DNA from: Phytomonas francai
Lineage: Eukaryota; Euglenozoa; Kinetoplastea; Trypanosomatida; Trypanosomatidae
Length of the DNA: 64,000 bases
Assembly: GCA_001766655.1 (NCBI GenBank)
Contig: MJCC01000001.1
Location: 556,599 to 620,598 of the forward strand
Direction: 5' to 3'
The translations under genes and the position numbers were made by a program. A model generated the notes under the pieces. The model did no database searches. It had not been told where the DNA came from and worked only from the letters and a program-made list of their open reading frames with translations. Positions 9,338-19,123 of this stretch are shown here, in pieces; position 1 is the first letter of the stretch; each line of letters opens with the position of its first letter.

Positions 9338-11302
9338 ATGGAGAAGACAGTAAAATTTTACATAACAGATGATCCTGTAATGCGTCATTTACAGCTAGTG
9401 GAATTGGTTCTTTCTCATTGTGCCGATGTTCTATGGTCAGACAGCCATGCGAGACGCAAACAGACCTCTATTTGGCTTCACAAGCTTAAGAATCGGATAA
9501 AAAATTATAAGGTAGCTAGATTGGTCGATTTCTCGACACATACTGGTGCAGACGGAAAAAAGGGGTCAATTGATGAGAGCACTGGCGCGACGAAACATTC
9601 CGCCATCGCAGATTCGCTTAACTCCTCTCGCTCATCCCACCATCCAAAGTTAGGGTGCAACGGCCTTCATGTGGCGTCCGCGGATGTCATTCTCGCTAAG
9701 AATCCCTGCCCTCATCCGGAGCACCCACACAAGTCGCGCTCTTTTCCACGCTCATCCCAAGCTGAGTCGAAGAACAGCCACCGACAACACACCGAGCCCG
9801 AGCTTAAACCAAAAGAGACTCTAAAGGCAAATCTAGCTGCCAACCATGCTTTGCGGGAGCGTTCGCCGGATCCAGACGTCGATCTACCGCCCCCACCTCT
9901 CGTGGGCGGGATGAGCAATCTCACCTTTGCGAACTTCACAGACAGCGAGGAGAGGGAAAAGAAGAACGAGGAGGAGGAGGGTGGGCGCTCAATAGAAGTG
10001 CAGGAGCGCTATCGCGGCGCCACGCCGGCGACGACACCTGGTGGGGAGGTTGTCTTGGTCACTCCAACGGGCCACTCCCTGCACGAGGACGATAGCTCCT
10101 TACACTTTCTCGACCTCCCACTCCAGATTCAACGGCTCTCTGGTGGCATCACAAATGAGCTCTTTCACGTGTTTGATCCTGATAGCCCGGAAAGGTCGGT
10201 GGTGATTCGAATTTTTGGAAAGGAGACGGAGCGGGTGATCTCTCGCGAGAGTGAATTGTTCTATCAGTCTCTTTTTTTTAAAACCTTTGCTCACGGTGAC
10301 AATTTTCTTATCTACGAGTTCTTGAACTCGTATGAGCCCCTGCCGTACACCGAGATGCCCGTTGAGAGTGTGGCAATCGCTTCAGCAATTGCGGCATTTC
10401 AGGTTCGTGCGACGTGGGCCGCACGTAGCGGACAAAATGCGTCGCCTCAGGTGAACCGGCTTAAGGAAAATAAACCTCAACTGAATGAAGGAAATCCAAA
10501 TTCTGAGCTCAGGAATGGTGCGCATGAAGGCTGCGGAGCCGTGAAGAATGGTCTGGGTTCCCCATCTACCATTGTTAAGGGTCAGAGATGTTTGACCCGT
10601 TTTGAACGCGAGTCTAACTACACCATCCATTCGCTCACTGCGTGGGTCGAACTGATTGTTTCTGAAGAAATTATTAACAAGGTAAATGAAGAAAAACGAG
10701 ATGAGTTCAGTCGCATCGGAAAAGAGCTTCATGGTGAAGCCCAGTATATGTTAAAACTTCTCAAGCCGCATCTCAAATCCTTAGGCGAGGGTGTTTGCCA
10801 CAATGATTTACTTAGTGCAAACTTTATGCGTCACACACAGACAGGAAGTCTGAAAATTATCGACTTTGATTATACTAAGCGAAACTTCCTTTTATTTGAT
10901 TTAGCAAACCACTTTAATGAATACACAGGGTTGGAGTGCGATTACGCTAAATACTTTCCCTCGGATGAACATATCATCAACTTCGTGAGGAGCTATCGAC
11001 ACGCAATGCGTAAGCAGCTTGAGAAAAGTCACGCAGAGCTGAAGATCACGGAGGACATCATCCCCAATGAGCGGGTGTTGTTCTTTTCTGAAAACGTTAC
11101 GCAAGAGGAGGAAGCTATTTTGCAGTCGGTAGGGCTTCTGAAGTTGCTTACGCTCTACTCCCACGTGTCGTGGAGCATATGGTCGCTACTGCAGGAGGCG
11201 GTGTCAGCTCTCGATGTTGATTTTCTTGAGTACGGAAAGCTGCGCTTGGTGCGCTACTACGAAACAAAGGATGCTTTTTTGCGCCCCTATCTAATAAATT
11301 AA
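9338..11302 (+). CDS. Choline/ethanolamine kinase, enlarged
   Basis: 654 residues starting MEKTVKFYITDD. A longer in-frame reading from 9254 would translate the TA microsatellite and is rejected. The C-terminal half carries the choline/ethanolamine kinase signatures: the Brenner-type motif HNDLLSANFM with H488, D490 and N495, and IIDFDY with D509. The N-lobe start, LSGGITNELFHV, is near residue 268. The enzyme phosphorylates choline or ethanolamine with ATP, the first step of the Kennedy pathway for phosphatidylcholine or phosphatidylethanolamine. The protein is longer than usual because of a low-complexity N-terminal extension of about 200 residues rich in Ser, His, Pro and Glu, and a 70-residue insert near residues 365-425. 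Substrate choice cannot be read from the sequence. Confidence 0.88.
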   Translation: MEKTVKFYITDDPVMRHLQLVELVLSHCADVLWSDSHARRKQTSIWLHKLKNRIKNYKVARLVDFSTHTGADGKKGSIDESTGATKHSAIADSLNSSRSSHHPKLGCNGLHVASADVILAKNPCPHPEHPHKSRSFPRSSQAESKNSHRQHTEPELKPKETLKANLAANHALRERSPDPDVDLPPPPLVGGMSNLTFANFTDSEEREKKNEEEEGGRSIEVQERYRGATPATTPGGEVVLVTPTGHSLHEDDSSLHFLDLPLQIQRLSGGITNELFHVFDPDSPERSVVIRIFGKETERVISRESELFYQSLFFKTFAHGDNFLIYEFLNSYEPLPYTEMPVESVAIASAIAAFQVRATWAARSGQNASPQVNRLKENKPQLNEGNPNSELRNGAHEGCGAVKNGLGSPSTIVKGQRCLTRFERESNYTIHSLTAWVELIVSEEIINKVNEEKRDEFSRIGKELHGEAQYMLKLLKPHLKSLGEGVCHNDLLSANFMRHTQTGSLKIIDFDYTKRNFLLFDLANHFNEYTGLECDYAKYFPSDEHIINFVRSYRHAMRKQLEKSHAELKITEDIIPNERVLFFSENVTQEEEAILQSVGLLKLLTLYSHVSWSIWSLLQEAVSALDVDFLEYGKLRLVRYYETKDAFLRPYLIN

Positions 11303-11989
11303 ATGAGGGGGAGGGGGAAGGGCGAGAGATATCTATTGAATATATTGATAATACTCAAAATGGAAACTGCTAGGTTTCATTCTTCTGTTTTCCTTGCTTT
11401 TTCATTTAATTTGAATCACGGATGGCTTGATGGAAATACCATCATACCATTACTTTTCCGGATGTTTTCATAGCTTAATTTAAATCTCTTAGAATTTTTC
11501 GTGAAGCATGAAGCAGCAGCTTAAAATTCCAAGTCTTAAACCTAGCTTGGATGGTTCCTTTTCTTTTATATCTTGTCAAGTTGCTTCGTGTTTAGTGTTG
11601 TATTCAGAGATGAATACAACCGTTCTCTCTATTTTCCCCTAATAAAGACGAGTATTTTTTTCAGAAACATATCAAGTTGTAGTTATTTCCAGATGATATA
11701 TTCCATTTTCATTACATGTACTTGTGTGCAGATGTTTGTTATCTATGCTTATCTATCATGATGTAATTTAATGCCAACTTATCAGTTTGAAAGTCCTTTT
11801 TTGGCTTTGACTTTGCTAGTCAGGGTCCTACTATTTTGACGAAAGTGTTTGCAAAAAGATTCAAGGCTTTCCATACACCGAGTCTGTATTACTGATAATA
11901 AGGCACGTCACAGGTGATTTATAAAAAGAACAAGGAGAAAAATAAACAGCAAAACGAACCGCTGTTGACTTCTTCTCCTTTGCTCCTTC
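11303..11989. other. Intergenic spacer with two candidate splice tracts
   Basis: AT-rich, no gene supported. A pyrimidine tract before AG at 11818-11819 would give a 5' UTR of about 170 bases. A second, stronger tract at about 11964-11989 touches the next ATG, and its first downstream AG lies inside the reading frame. Confidence 0.4.
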
Positions 11990-14524
11990 ATGCTAAGTGT
12001 TGAACTTCCGACATTTCGTGAAAAGGATGGAACTCATTCACTAAGGGCCGAGCTTGTGATTGCGAAGGCTTTCGCTACAGCCGCTACGGTTGTATCCACA
12101 ACCGATCTCTCCTGCGTCAGGGTAGAATTTGGCTGCCCTGGTGCATTCTGCGAGATTGGCGACGGTCCCGACCGAGATCACTCACAACGTGCCCTTCGGG
12201 ATGCCTTTTTGCTTTTGGTGGATCGTGCACTGACCCGTGTATACCCACCAATTGATGTTCTTCAGTATCTCACCGACAAATCTCCGCAATTCAGTTGGGA
12301 TGGGGCGTTCTGTGTTGCCTTTTCCCTGGCGAGCCTCCCTCCTTACCCGAGTGTCTTTGGATTCCCCCCACAAGCTTGCGATTTTAATGGCATTGTCTAC
12401 ATGGTTGAGGGGATTGCCGCGCCTTTTTTTGACATTCAAAGGAACTTGGGGACGGAAGTGGATGGGTCAGGGCACAATGCATCCCTCGCGGGACCTCTTG
12501 CTCAACGTGATTCAGAACTTTGGTTTCATGCGAAAATGTCTAGCGCGAAGGCGAGAGCTGGGCATGATCACCAAAAAAGTTTGGATGGCTACGCTGAGAG
12601 CGCTCAGTCTGGAGTGTCAAGATGCTTAGATCTCGAGGGGGGCAGACACGAAGAGGAGGCAATGGCCTATATCGCTGAACGGCATGTAAAGTTTCACCGA
12701 AAGGCTAGCTTGTGGTTGACCGAGCGAATTGCGAACGAGGGGAACTGGGCACGGCCCCCCGCTTTCCCTCCCACGACCTACGTGCGAGGCCGGAAGCGTG
12801 ATCGGCCGGCCCCGCAAGGCGGCGGCGCAGCGTCCGGCCCCTCCCACCCGAGTGTACTTGCCGCCGCCGCGTTTGCCCTACCCTTGCATAGGGGGGCTTC
12901 CGCCAGACGCGCGGGAAAGGATGGCGAGGAAGGGGGAGGCTCCTCGCCGGCAGCCTCCGCGGCCGCCCCGAGTTGGATGCTTCACCTGGACGTCCGCGGA
13001 ATCGAGTTCGACGCGGTGCTGGTCGCGCAAACCGCGCGCTACGCGTACGTCGGGTGCCCGTGTTGGGAACCAGCGCCGCGGGCCCCCGCTTCGGGCCTTC
13101 GTGGGAGCCCCATTCGGTGGGTTCTGGTCGCGCGTTTGCCGATCCCCTCCTTCCTGGAAGATGCCGCGGGGAAGGGGGAGGGGGGCGCGTCTTCGCGCGG
13201 TAGCGGCTTTTGGCAAGTCGACGAGGCCACGCGGTTCGACCGATCGGGCCCCGTACGCGAGCTGAGCGACGCGTGCAAGCGACTCGTAACCGTCCGCGCG
13301 CACGTCGTGCGATGTCGGCGGCTGCCCGAGACCCCGCCGGGCACCTCTCCCTTTACGTACAAGAGCACCTCCCTCTTCCTCTGGTTTGAAGACGCCTACC
13401 TGCTAGGCTCGGGCCCTTTTCCCCTCCATGGCGCGTCCGGGGAAGCGAAAGCCGAGACGTACGCTGGGCTATTCGGTTCAGATCTGATCGAGCTTGTCGA
13501 GGCAAGTTGTCGACGGTACCTGCGCACGTGCGAACGGATGAATCGCTACGTGCGCGCCAATTCGGCTGCCCTAAAGTCAAAAGGCACCGCAAAATCTCTG
13601 CATGCTGATGCCATGGATAGCCTCGACTGCTCTCAGGTGGGAGGTGAGTTGTCTTTGACTACCGATGATGCCGCCTCGAGGTTCCGCACACAATTACGTC
13701 TGGGGAAGGAGCGACTTGCAGCAAGAGCCGATGCCGTATTTTCCCGCATAACCGACACCCGATCGGTTTACTACAAGAAGTTGCGTGGTAAATTATTTAA
13801 CCCCGTACCACTCATACGCACTTCTCGGGATGTCGAGGCCCTGTTTGAGGGGCCAACGGTTGAATTTAAGCATCACCTCAGTCATTATCACTCTACCGCA
13901 AAGGAAGAGCGTGGAGAGAACGCTTCCAATGAAAAGAAGGCGCATGCCATTATGGACGTGGAGCGTATTCGACATACTATTGCGGCTATGGCCTCTACAA
14001 TGGGGGGCGTGTTGTGTGTGGGGGTAACCGACCAAGGTGAGGTCGTTGGGCATCCGCGTGGTGAGGTGGTGCGGGAGCTGCGCACGACGGGGTTTTGCCC
14101 CGCCATGGTAAAGGACAGCGTGGTGGTGAAGGAGTTGCCGGTGCTCAAGACGACGTCGACGACAAACGCATCGAGCACGGGGCTGCCAGCCCCTGTCAAA
14201 GCTATGCCCAAGGACTGGTGGAAACTGGCATCGCTGCCGCTGTTTGCCACCGGCTTAGGTGAAATTGGGGCCCCGCGCCGCGCGGCTCTCGCGGGCAAGG
14301 ATGAACCAAATAGTACCGGAGGAGAGGAAAGGGCGCTTCCGCCGGACTTTGGGAAGGTGCTTACGGTTATCACAGTCAGCAAGGGGTCCGCTCCGTTTTA
14401 CACATCGGGTCGGGCTGTGCTGCCGTATCTGCGTGGGTGCGCCAGCACGGTTCGCATGCCAGCCCTCATAATGGCGAGGAGACTAGCCGGGCAGTTTGAA
14501 GGAGAAACGACCTATGATAGCTGA
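11990..14524 (+). CDS. Schlafen-type AlbA_2 domain protein
   Basis: 844 residues. The C-terminal part, about 610-840, matches the AlbA_2 (Schlafen core) fold. An acidic/EFK motif FEGPTVEFK has E620 and E625. A helix then leads to ASTMGGVLCVGVTDQGEVVG with D681, and the fold closes with a strand pair near 793-830 (VLTVITVSKGSAPFY, then YLRGCASTVRMP). A disordered insert of roughly 80 residues separates the two halves. In animal Schlafens this fold can cleave or bind tRNA/rRNA. From memory, the nuclease triad there is two Glu five residues apart plus one Asp, and the same arrangement is present here. The first 600 residues are unassigned; about 250-520 is a GC-rich, Ala/Gly/Arg-rich segment. 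Catalytic activity is inference. Confidence 0.75.
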   Translation: MLSVELPTFREKDGTHSLRAELVIAKAFATAATVVSTTDLSCVRVEFGCPGAFCEIGDGPDRDHSQRALRDAFLLLVDRALTRVYPPIDVLQYLTDKSPQFSWDGAFCVAFSLASLPPYPSVFGFPPQACDFNGIVYMVEGIAAPFFDIQRNLGTEVDGSGHNASLAGPLAQRDSELWFHAKMSSAKARAGHDHQKSLDGYAESAQSGVSRCLDLEGGRHEEEAMAYIAERHVKFHRKASLWLTERIANEGNWARPPAFPPTTYVRGRKRDRPAPQGGGAASGPSHPSVLAAAAFALPLHRGASARRAGKDGEEGGGSSPAASAAAPSWMLHLDVRGIEFDAVLVAQTARYAYVGCPCWEPAPRAPASGLRGSPIRWVLVARLPIPSFLEDAAGKGEGGASSRGSGFWQVDEATRFDRSGPVRELSDACKRLVTVRAHVVRCRRLPETPPGTSPFTYKSTSLFLWFEDAYLLGSGPFPLHGASGEAKAETYAGLFGSDLIELVEASCRRYLRTCERMNRYVRANSAALKSKGTAKSLHADAMDSLDCSQVGGELSLTTDDAASRFRTQLRLGKERLAARADAVFSRITDTRSVYYKKLRGKLFNPVPLIRTSRDVEALFEGPTVEFKHHLSHYHSTAKEERGENASNEKKAHAIMDVERIRHTIAAMASTMGGVLCVGVTDQGEVVGHPRGEVVRELRTTGFCPAMVKDSVVVKELPVLKTTSTTNASSTGLPAPVKAMPKDWWKLASLPLFATGLGEIGAPRRAALAGKDEPNSTGGEERALPPDFGKVLTVITVSKGSAPFYTSGRAVLPYLRGCASTVRMPALIMARRLAGQFEGETTYDS

Positions 14525-14860
14525 AAGTGTCCTAGGCTCAGTAATAGCCGCACCAATACTGGAGGTCTGGCGGAACCATATGAGTTTCGTTTGTCTATTC
14601 GCTGCCCATATCGTCGTATTTCCTCCCTCTGTTAAAATAAAACTAACTGTCTAAATGTGGTTTACTTGTTGTTGTTGTCTTTAAAGGTATGGCATTATTG
14701 ATTTCTATTCGATAAACTCATTGTGTCTGTTGATTTGTCGCTCCGCGTCTTCTTTGAGAAAAGATTCTAATAGTAATAAGATTAATAAAAATATAGGCAT
14801 TTTTTCACCCTACTCCTCATTTTGTTAGTATTTAATATAGAATCTCAATCACTACAAACC
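14525..14860. other. Intergenic spacer; acceptor fixes Vps2 start
   Basis: No gene. The tract at about 14799-14826 is followed by AG at 14827-14828. Splicing there leaves a 33-base leader and places the first ATG at 14861, so in-frame codons further upstream cannot be part of the protein. Confidence 0.55.
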
Positions 14861-15502
14861 ATGGGTCTAGCTGACCTTTTTCACCGCAAGACGCCCCAAG
14901 AGAAGCTTCGTGAATACAAACGTGCGCTAGACAAGACAACCCGTGAGCTGGACCGGGAGCGTAATAAACTGGCCACACAAGAGAAGCGGATTGTAATTGA
15001 AATGAAAAAAATGGCAAAACAAAGTCAAATGGATGCCCTCAATATAATGGCACGTGACTTAGTGCGTACACGGAAATATATTCAGAGAATGTACCGTATG
15101 CGGGCTCAAATTCAAGGCATCTCCTTGAAGTTACAGACCATGTGCTCGACCACTCAAATGGCCGCCGCAATGAAGGGTGTTGCAAAGGCCATGAAATCCA
15201 TTAACACCAATTTAAATATTCCTGAAATGCAGCGTATTACAAGAGAGTTCGAAAAGCAGAATGAGTTATTGGATTTGAAGGATGAGATGATCAATGATGG
15301 TATCGACAATGTTATGGATGACGAAGATATGGAAGAGGAAACAGAGCAGGAAATCCAAAAAGTGATCGATGAAGTTGGGATCGAGCTGCGCCATATAGGT
15401 GTTAGGAACGGAGGCCTTCAGGAAAAGCCCACAGAGAAGGAAATTGAGGAGGACAAAGAGCTAGATGCGCGCCTAGCCGCCTTAAAGTTATCCATGAAAT
15501 AG
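14861..15502 (+). CDS. VPS2: ESCRT-III subunit Vps2/CHMP2
   Basis: 213 residues, close to the usual length of about 220, starting MGLADLFHRKTPQEKLREYK. Residues 1-120 form the basic helical hairpin typical of the Snf7 family. The acidic C-terminal half (about 145-185) precedes a terminal MIT-interacting motif, ELDARLAALK, which binds the AAA ATPase Vps4. The protein acts at endosomal and other membranes with Vps24 and Snf7 in scission. The start was chosen at the first ATG after the predicted splice acceptor. That ATG gives the MGL amino terminus seen in other Vps2 proteins. A Bro1/ALIX protein, another ESCRT component, lies 40 kb downstream. Confidence 0.93.
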   Translation: MGLADLFHRKTPQEKLREYKRALDKTTRELDRERNKLATQEKRIVIEMKKMAKQSQMDALNIMARDLVRTRKYIQRMYRMRAQIQGISLKLQTMCSTTQMAAAMKGVAKAMKSINTNLNIPEMQRITREFEKQNELLDLKDEMINDGIDNVMDDEDMEEETEQEIQKVIDEVGIELRHIGVRNGGLQEKPTEKEIEEDKELDARLAALKLSMK

Positions 15503-16276
15503 GAATTGTGTTGATCTTTATGGAGGAATATCACGTTGAGTGAAATCAAAATCTGGTTTCAAAGAAATTTCTCCCCCCCCTTTGACTCCCTCCCCCCCCC
15601 CCCCAAAGAAAAAAAAATGCTTCTTCTTAAGTGAAATGATTATTTGATTGGCATTGTTATTATTGCTTTTGTATTGCTTTTCGTTTCCATGATATATTTG
15701 CTAAAATGTTGGTTGCTTGGGATGGGAAATGAATGTTTGAAAAGTATTTATTATTATTATTTGTATATCTATATATAGATAGATACATATACTTGTATTT
15801 GAGGATGATAAGCTAACTTTTGTTTTTTTCCTATGACCTCATCATGCTTTCGAAAACTGTTGTGCGTTTTCACGATTTGGTATTGATCGGCACCGCTATC
15901 TTGTGAATCCCTTTTTTTTATGTTATCCCAAATTTTGAATTCTTCTAAGACCATAGAACTGATCTATGCACATTCCACATTGAGAGGGAAAAGTTTGAAG
16001 AAATAGACTTGTATCGCGAGAATTCATTGTCATTGCTGTTTACCCATAACAAAGCTTTTTTGCCGCACATTTCTATTCCGCATTATTTTAAAATTCTTTT
16101 GAATCTGAAGTAACTTTGAATTGATTGAGGAGTTGTCCAAATATACAACATTCTCTAGAAAAACTCGCACACACCTGTTCGTACACACATATAACACACC
16201 CCAATACAGACAAACAGTGAAGTAAGCCTAAGGTGAAAAATTAGACAGCGTCTCGCTTTCTTCACTACGCACGCGC
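15503..16276. other. Intergenic spacer with poly-C tracts
   Basis: The downstream flank of Vps2 carries C8 at 15573-15580 and C13 at 15592-15604, followed by an A-rich run. The rest is AT-rich with a TA-rich patch near 15765-15795. No gene seen. Confidence 0.5.
15573..15617. repeat. Poly-C tracts followed by poly-A
   Basis: Two C homopolymers (8 and 13 bases) separated by a short T/C segment, then an A-rich run. A similar C11-TC-A9 arrangement occurs near 48410, also outside a coding region. Confidence 0.8.
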
Positions 16277-18601
16277 ATGGAGACTTCTGCTGTTTTGGAT
16301 CTTAGCAAAAAATGGTTTATGGTGCCCCTCCCTTTCCGTGCATGCAGTCTCAAAGATATTGCCAACACCACAACCTCCAAGGAGGAGATGGACGCCTACT
16401 ACCAGGAAGCCCAGGCGATCTTAGATAATGAACGGAACCAAAACCAGATGGATCGCGGCCGCTGGTACAGCTCTCAGTTTCTGAAGCGTGGTACTATTGC
16501 CGACAAAATTGCTTCTGCTGCGGTGAAACTCGCGGATACGGATTTTATGTTCTTCTTGGACAGCTTCGACTTGCTTTTCGACACCGCGCGCACGGATGCG
16601 CACCACTACGAGGCCGCGTTAAAGGCGCTTGCGGCTGTCTGGACAAAAATTCTCCCACCTCGGCCACTTAAAAGGTTTGTTTCGCAGTATTTTGCCACTC
16701 TTCCCACAGAAGAGGGCGACCGAAAACGTGTCTTGGTTTACTGGTATCTGGAAGACTATTTGAAACGCACCTATGCGCAATTTCTATCTCTCTGTGAGTC
16801 AATGCTGAAGGACAGACTTCTCCAGCGGCGCGCAGCGTGGCTAGATGTCGTTGGAAAGCTCCTATGCTCCATCTCAGAGGCTCGCAGCGTGGTAGCAACG
16901 ATGATGATTGATAAGCTCGGCGATAATAACGCTCAGATGAGTCACAATGCCTACAATCACCTTCTCAAGCTTTTGTCGGAGTCGTCTATGCATCAGTCTA
17001 TGCTTCTCACTGAACTTGAAAAGGTTGCATTTATGAAAAACTGTCCACTTCAAACGATACGATACGTGACGAATGTCATGAACCAAATTGTGTTCAGCAA
17101 AGAAGAGCGTAAACTGGCACTGAGGTGTATGCAAATTTACTTTTCCTTGTTTCGGCAGCTTGTGTACACCGGAAATGTCGACTCCAGGGTAACAATAGCG
17201 ATCATCGTCGGTTTGCGGCGGGCATTTCCGTACACGGGCACCGATATCTCCTCGCTTGAGGAGCATCTAAACGCGCTGTATGTGGTTGCCAATGTTGGTA
17301 ATTTCCAGGAGCGCGTTGCGACGCTTTCGCTGCTCCAGCTGCTGGTCCTCCAAAAAGGCGCAAAAGAGACATTCCAGAACCGATGGTATCGAGCCCTGTA
17401 TCGACTTCTCCTTATTTCCCCCAAACAGCTGCCGCAGTCCACGCAGCTGAGCAACTTCTTCTCGATGCTGCACAAGGCCATCCGGGCGGATAGGAACAAG
17501 GAGCGTGTGGCGGCCTTTGTGCACCGTCTCCTACAACGCTCCGCGTACTTCAGCGATGCTGCCACCTGCGCCGTGCTCTTGCTTGTCGGGGAAATGGCGA
17601 ATACTCACGGCTATATACGGGCGCTCATTCGCGGGCCCGCCTCGGCCCCGGGCGACGTCCGTTATGACCCGAAGGCGCGCGATCCGCAATTCGCGAGGGC
17701 CACCTCCGAGTGCGTTTGGACACTCCACCAGCTCACCCGCCACCCCCACCCCTCGGTCGCCCGGCTCGCCGTCTTGCTCCTCCTCGGCGAGGAGCTCATG
17801 TTCGACTCCCACCCCCTCGACGATATGACGACATCGAACTTTTTGCAGATGTTTGTCGACGCAAAGGCGAGGAATGAGAAGGAGGAGGGGAAGGGGGCGA
17901 TCAAGACGAGTACGTCCGTCTTTTCCCGCACCCCGCATATACCGAACATCCCGAGTTCCTCGGATGCGTACTTTATCCACGCGAGCGCGCAGGACATCGA
18001 TGTATCGGCGCTTTTCTTGCATCGATATGCCGTGCAGCGTCAGCGTTTCTTGGACGCCCTATCGCAGGTGCGCTCCACATGGGGAGACGCAAGCGGGGAG
18101 GCGGACGTGGCATTGCGCGTGACCGCCCTTGACAGCGCGCTTTTCGGCCCTTCCGGAAAGTTGGCGGAGCTCGAGGACGGCGGTGATACTCAGGGGGAAG
18201 AGGGTCTACAGAAACATAAGAATGCTAACCTAATAAAGGACCACAGGTACAATGAAAAGGAAGATTCTGGAGCCCGTTTTGACATGAAAGTGAAAAGTGT
18301 AAATGGGCGCACGTCGGGCGAGGTCGAGCAGGATTCCGATATGGCTAGCAGCGACGGGGGTCTAGACTGGGGTGGCGTGGACGACAACGATATGGAAAGC
18401 ATAGACGAAGACGCTGATGAGGACGACGAGGGCGACGCTACCGCGCTTGGTGTGAATCACCACCACGATGATGACGAGGACGACGACGACTTTGCCGAGG
18501 TGATTGAATCACACCGGAAGGAGGTCTCCCGCAAACGCAAGCGTGAGGAGGACTGGTTGAACGCGCGCACTTCTCTCAATTCTAAGAGGCGCCCGCATTG
18601 A
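16277..18601 (+). CDS. NOC1: Nucleolar ribosome-biogenesis factor Noc1/CEBPZ (CBF/Mak21 family)
   Basis: 774 residues. The N-terminal helical region opens with KKWFMVPLPFR and a Tyr-Tyr-x-x-Ala segment. The CBF/Mak21 domain lies at about residues 340-500 and includes NRWYRALYRLLLISP, then KAIRADRNKERVAAFVHRLLQ, a pattern shared with human CEBPZ and yeast Noc1. From about 690 the tail is Asp/Glu-rich with a His/Asp run, ending in a basic RKRKREEDW segment suited to nuclear import. Noc1 works with Noc2 in early 60S subunit assembly in the nucleolus. The protein is shorter than the yeast and human relatives of about 1000 residues. The segment around 17600-17960 is GC-rich. Confidence 0.88.
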   Translation: METSAVLDLSKKWFMVPLPFRACSLKDIANTTTSKEEMDAYYQEAQAILDNERNQNQMDRGRWYSSQFLKRGTIADKIASAAVKLADTDFMFFLDSFDLLFDTARTDAHHYEAALKALAAVWTKILPPRPLKRFVSQYFATLPTEEGDRKRVLVYWYLEDYLKRTYAQFLSLCESMLKDRLLQRRAAWLDVVGKLLCSISEARSVVATMMIDKLGDNNAQMSHNAYNHLLKLLSESSMHQSMLLTELEKVAFMKNCPLQTIRYVTNVMNQIVFSKEERKLALRCMQIYFSLFRQLVYTGNVDSRVTIAIIVGLRRAFPYTGTDISSLEEHLNALYVVANVGNFQERVATLSLLQLLVLQKGAKETFQNRWYRALYRLLLISPKQLPQSTQLSNFFSMLHKAIRADRNKERVAAFVHRLLQRSAYFSDAATCAVLLLVGEMANTHGYIRALIRGPASAPGDVRYDPKARDPQFARATSECVWTLHQLTRHPHPSVARLAVLLLLGEELMFDSHPLDDMTTSNFLQMFVDAKARNEKEEGKGAIKTSTSVFSRTPHIPNIPSSSDAYFIHASAQDIDVSALFLHRYAVQRQRFLDALSQVRSTWGDASGEADVALRVTALDSALFGPSGKLAELEDGGDTQGEEGLQKHKNANLIKDHRYNEKEDSGARFDMKVKSVNGRTSGEVEQDSDMASSDGGLDWGGVDDNDMESIDEDADEDDEGDATALGVNHHHDDDEDDDDFAEVIESHRKEVSRKRKREEDWLNARTSLNSKRRPH

Positions 18602-19123
18602 ATATTACATCTACGCATAAAGGACGAACATGTGTGATGGATCGATGCTAACCAACTGTTGTAGCTCAAATGACCCGTGCAAGAGGCTTAGTGTTTCTTT
18701 CCCTGATCTCTTCCGGGCATCGGAGGAGCTTCAGTCTTTTCTCCTAAAGGGAAAAAAAATTCAGACAATTTTCTTCCTAATAAAATTGGCGGTCTGCCTC
18801 GATTAAATCTTAATTATACAGTTGGCAATAATATTCATAAAGATTTGTCACGCGTTGCAGTTGTAAAATTCACTTATTGCAACAGATATGAACATACGGG
18901 TATCAAATATTCATTCCTTGCTCCTCTTGTTCGTAAAAATCTCATGACTTTTTATTTTTTAATATATATATGTATATATATATACTATTCTACACAATTC
19001 GGCAGTTTAATTACATATTTTGCCATTTAATACCAAGTTAGTGGGATTGCTTTCATCGTTCCCCAGAAATTTGAAACTAGCGTCTATTTATTTAAGATAC
19101 CTATACAAAAGGGACAGAAACTG
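18602..19123. other. Intergenic spacer before RPN3
   Basis: Contains an imperfect TA repeat near 18961-18984 and a pyrimidine tract ending CCCCAG with AG at 19065-19066, giving a 57-base leader for the next gene. A 58-codon ATG frame at 18630-18806 has no splice tract of its own and is not accepted. Confidence 0.45.

Noticed and set aside
14822..14860. In-frame extension of Vps2
   Set aside because: It starts at a non-ATG codon and lies across the predicted splice acceptor at 14827-14828.
18630..18806. 58-codon ATG frame 28 bases after the Noc1 stop
   Set aside because: No splice tract between it and the preceding gene; random-looking protein.
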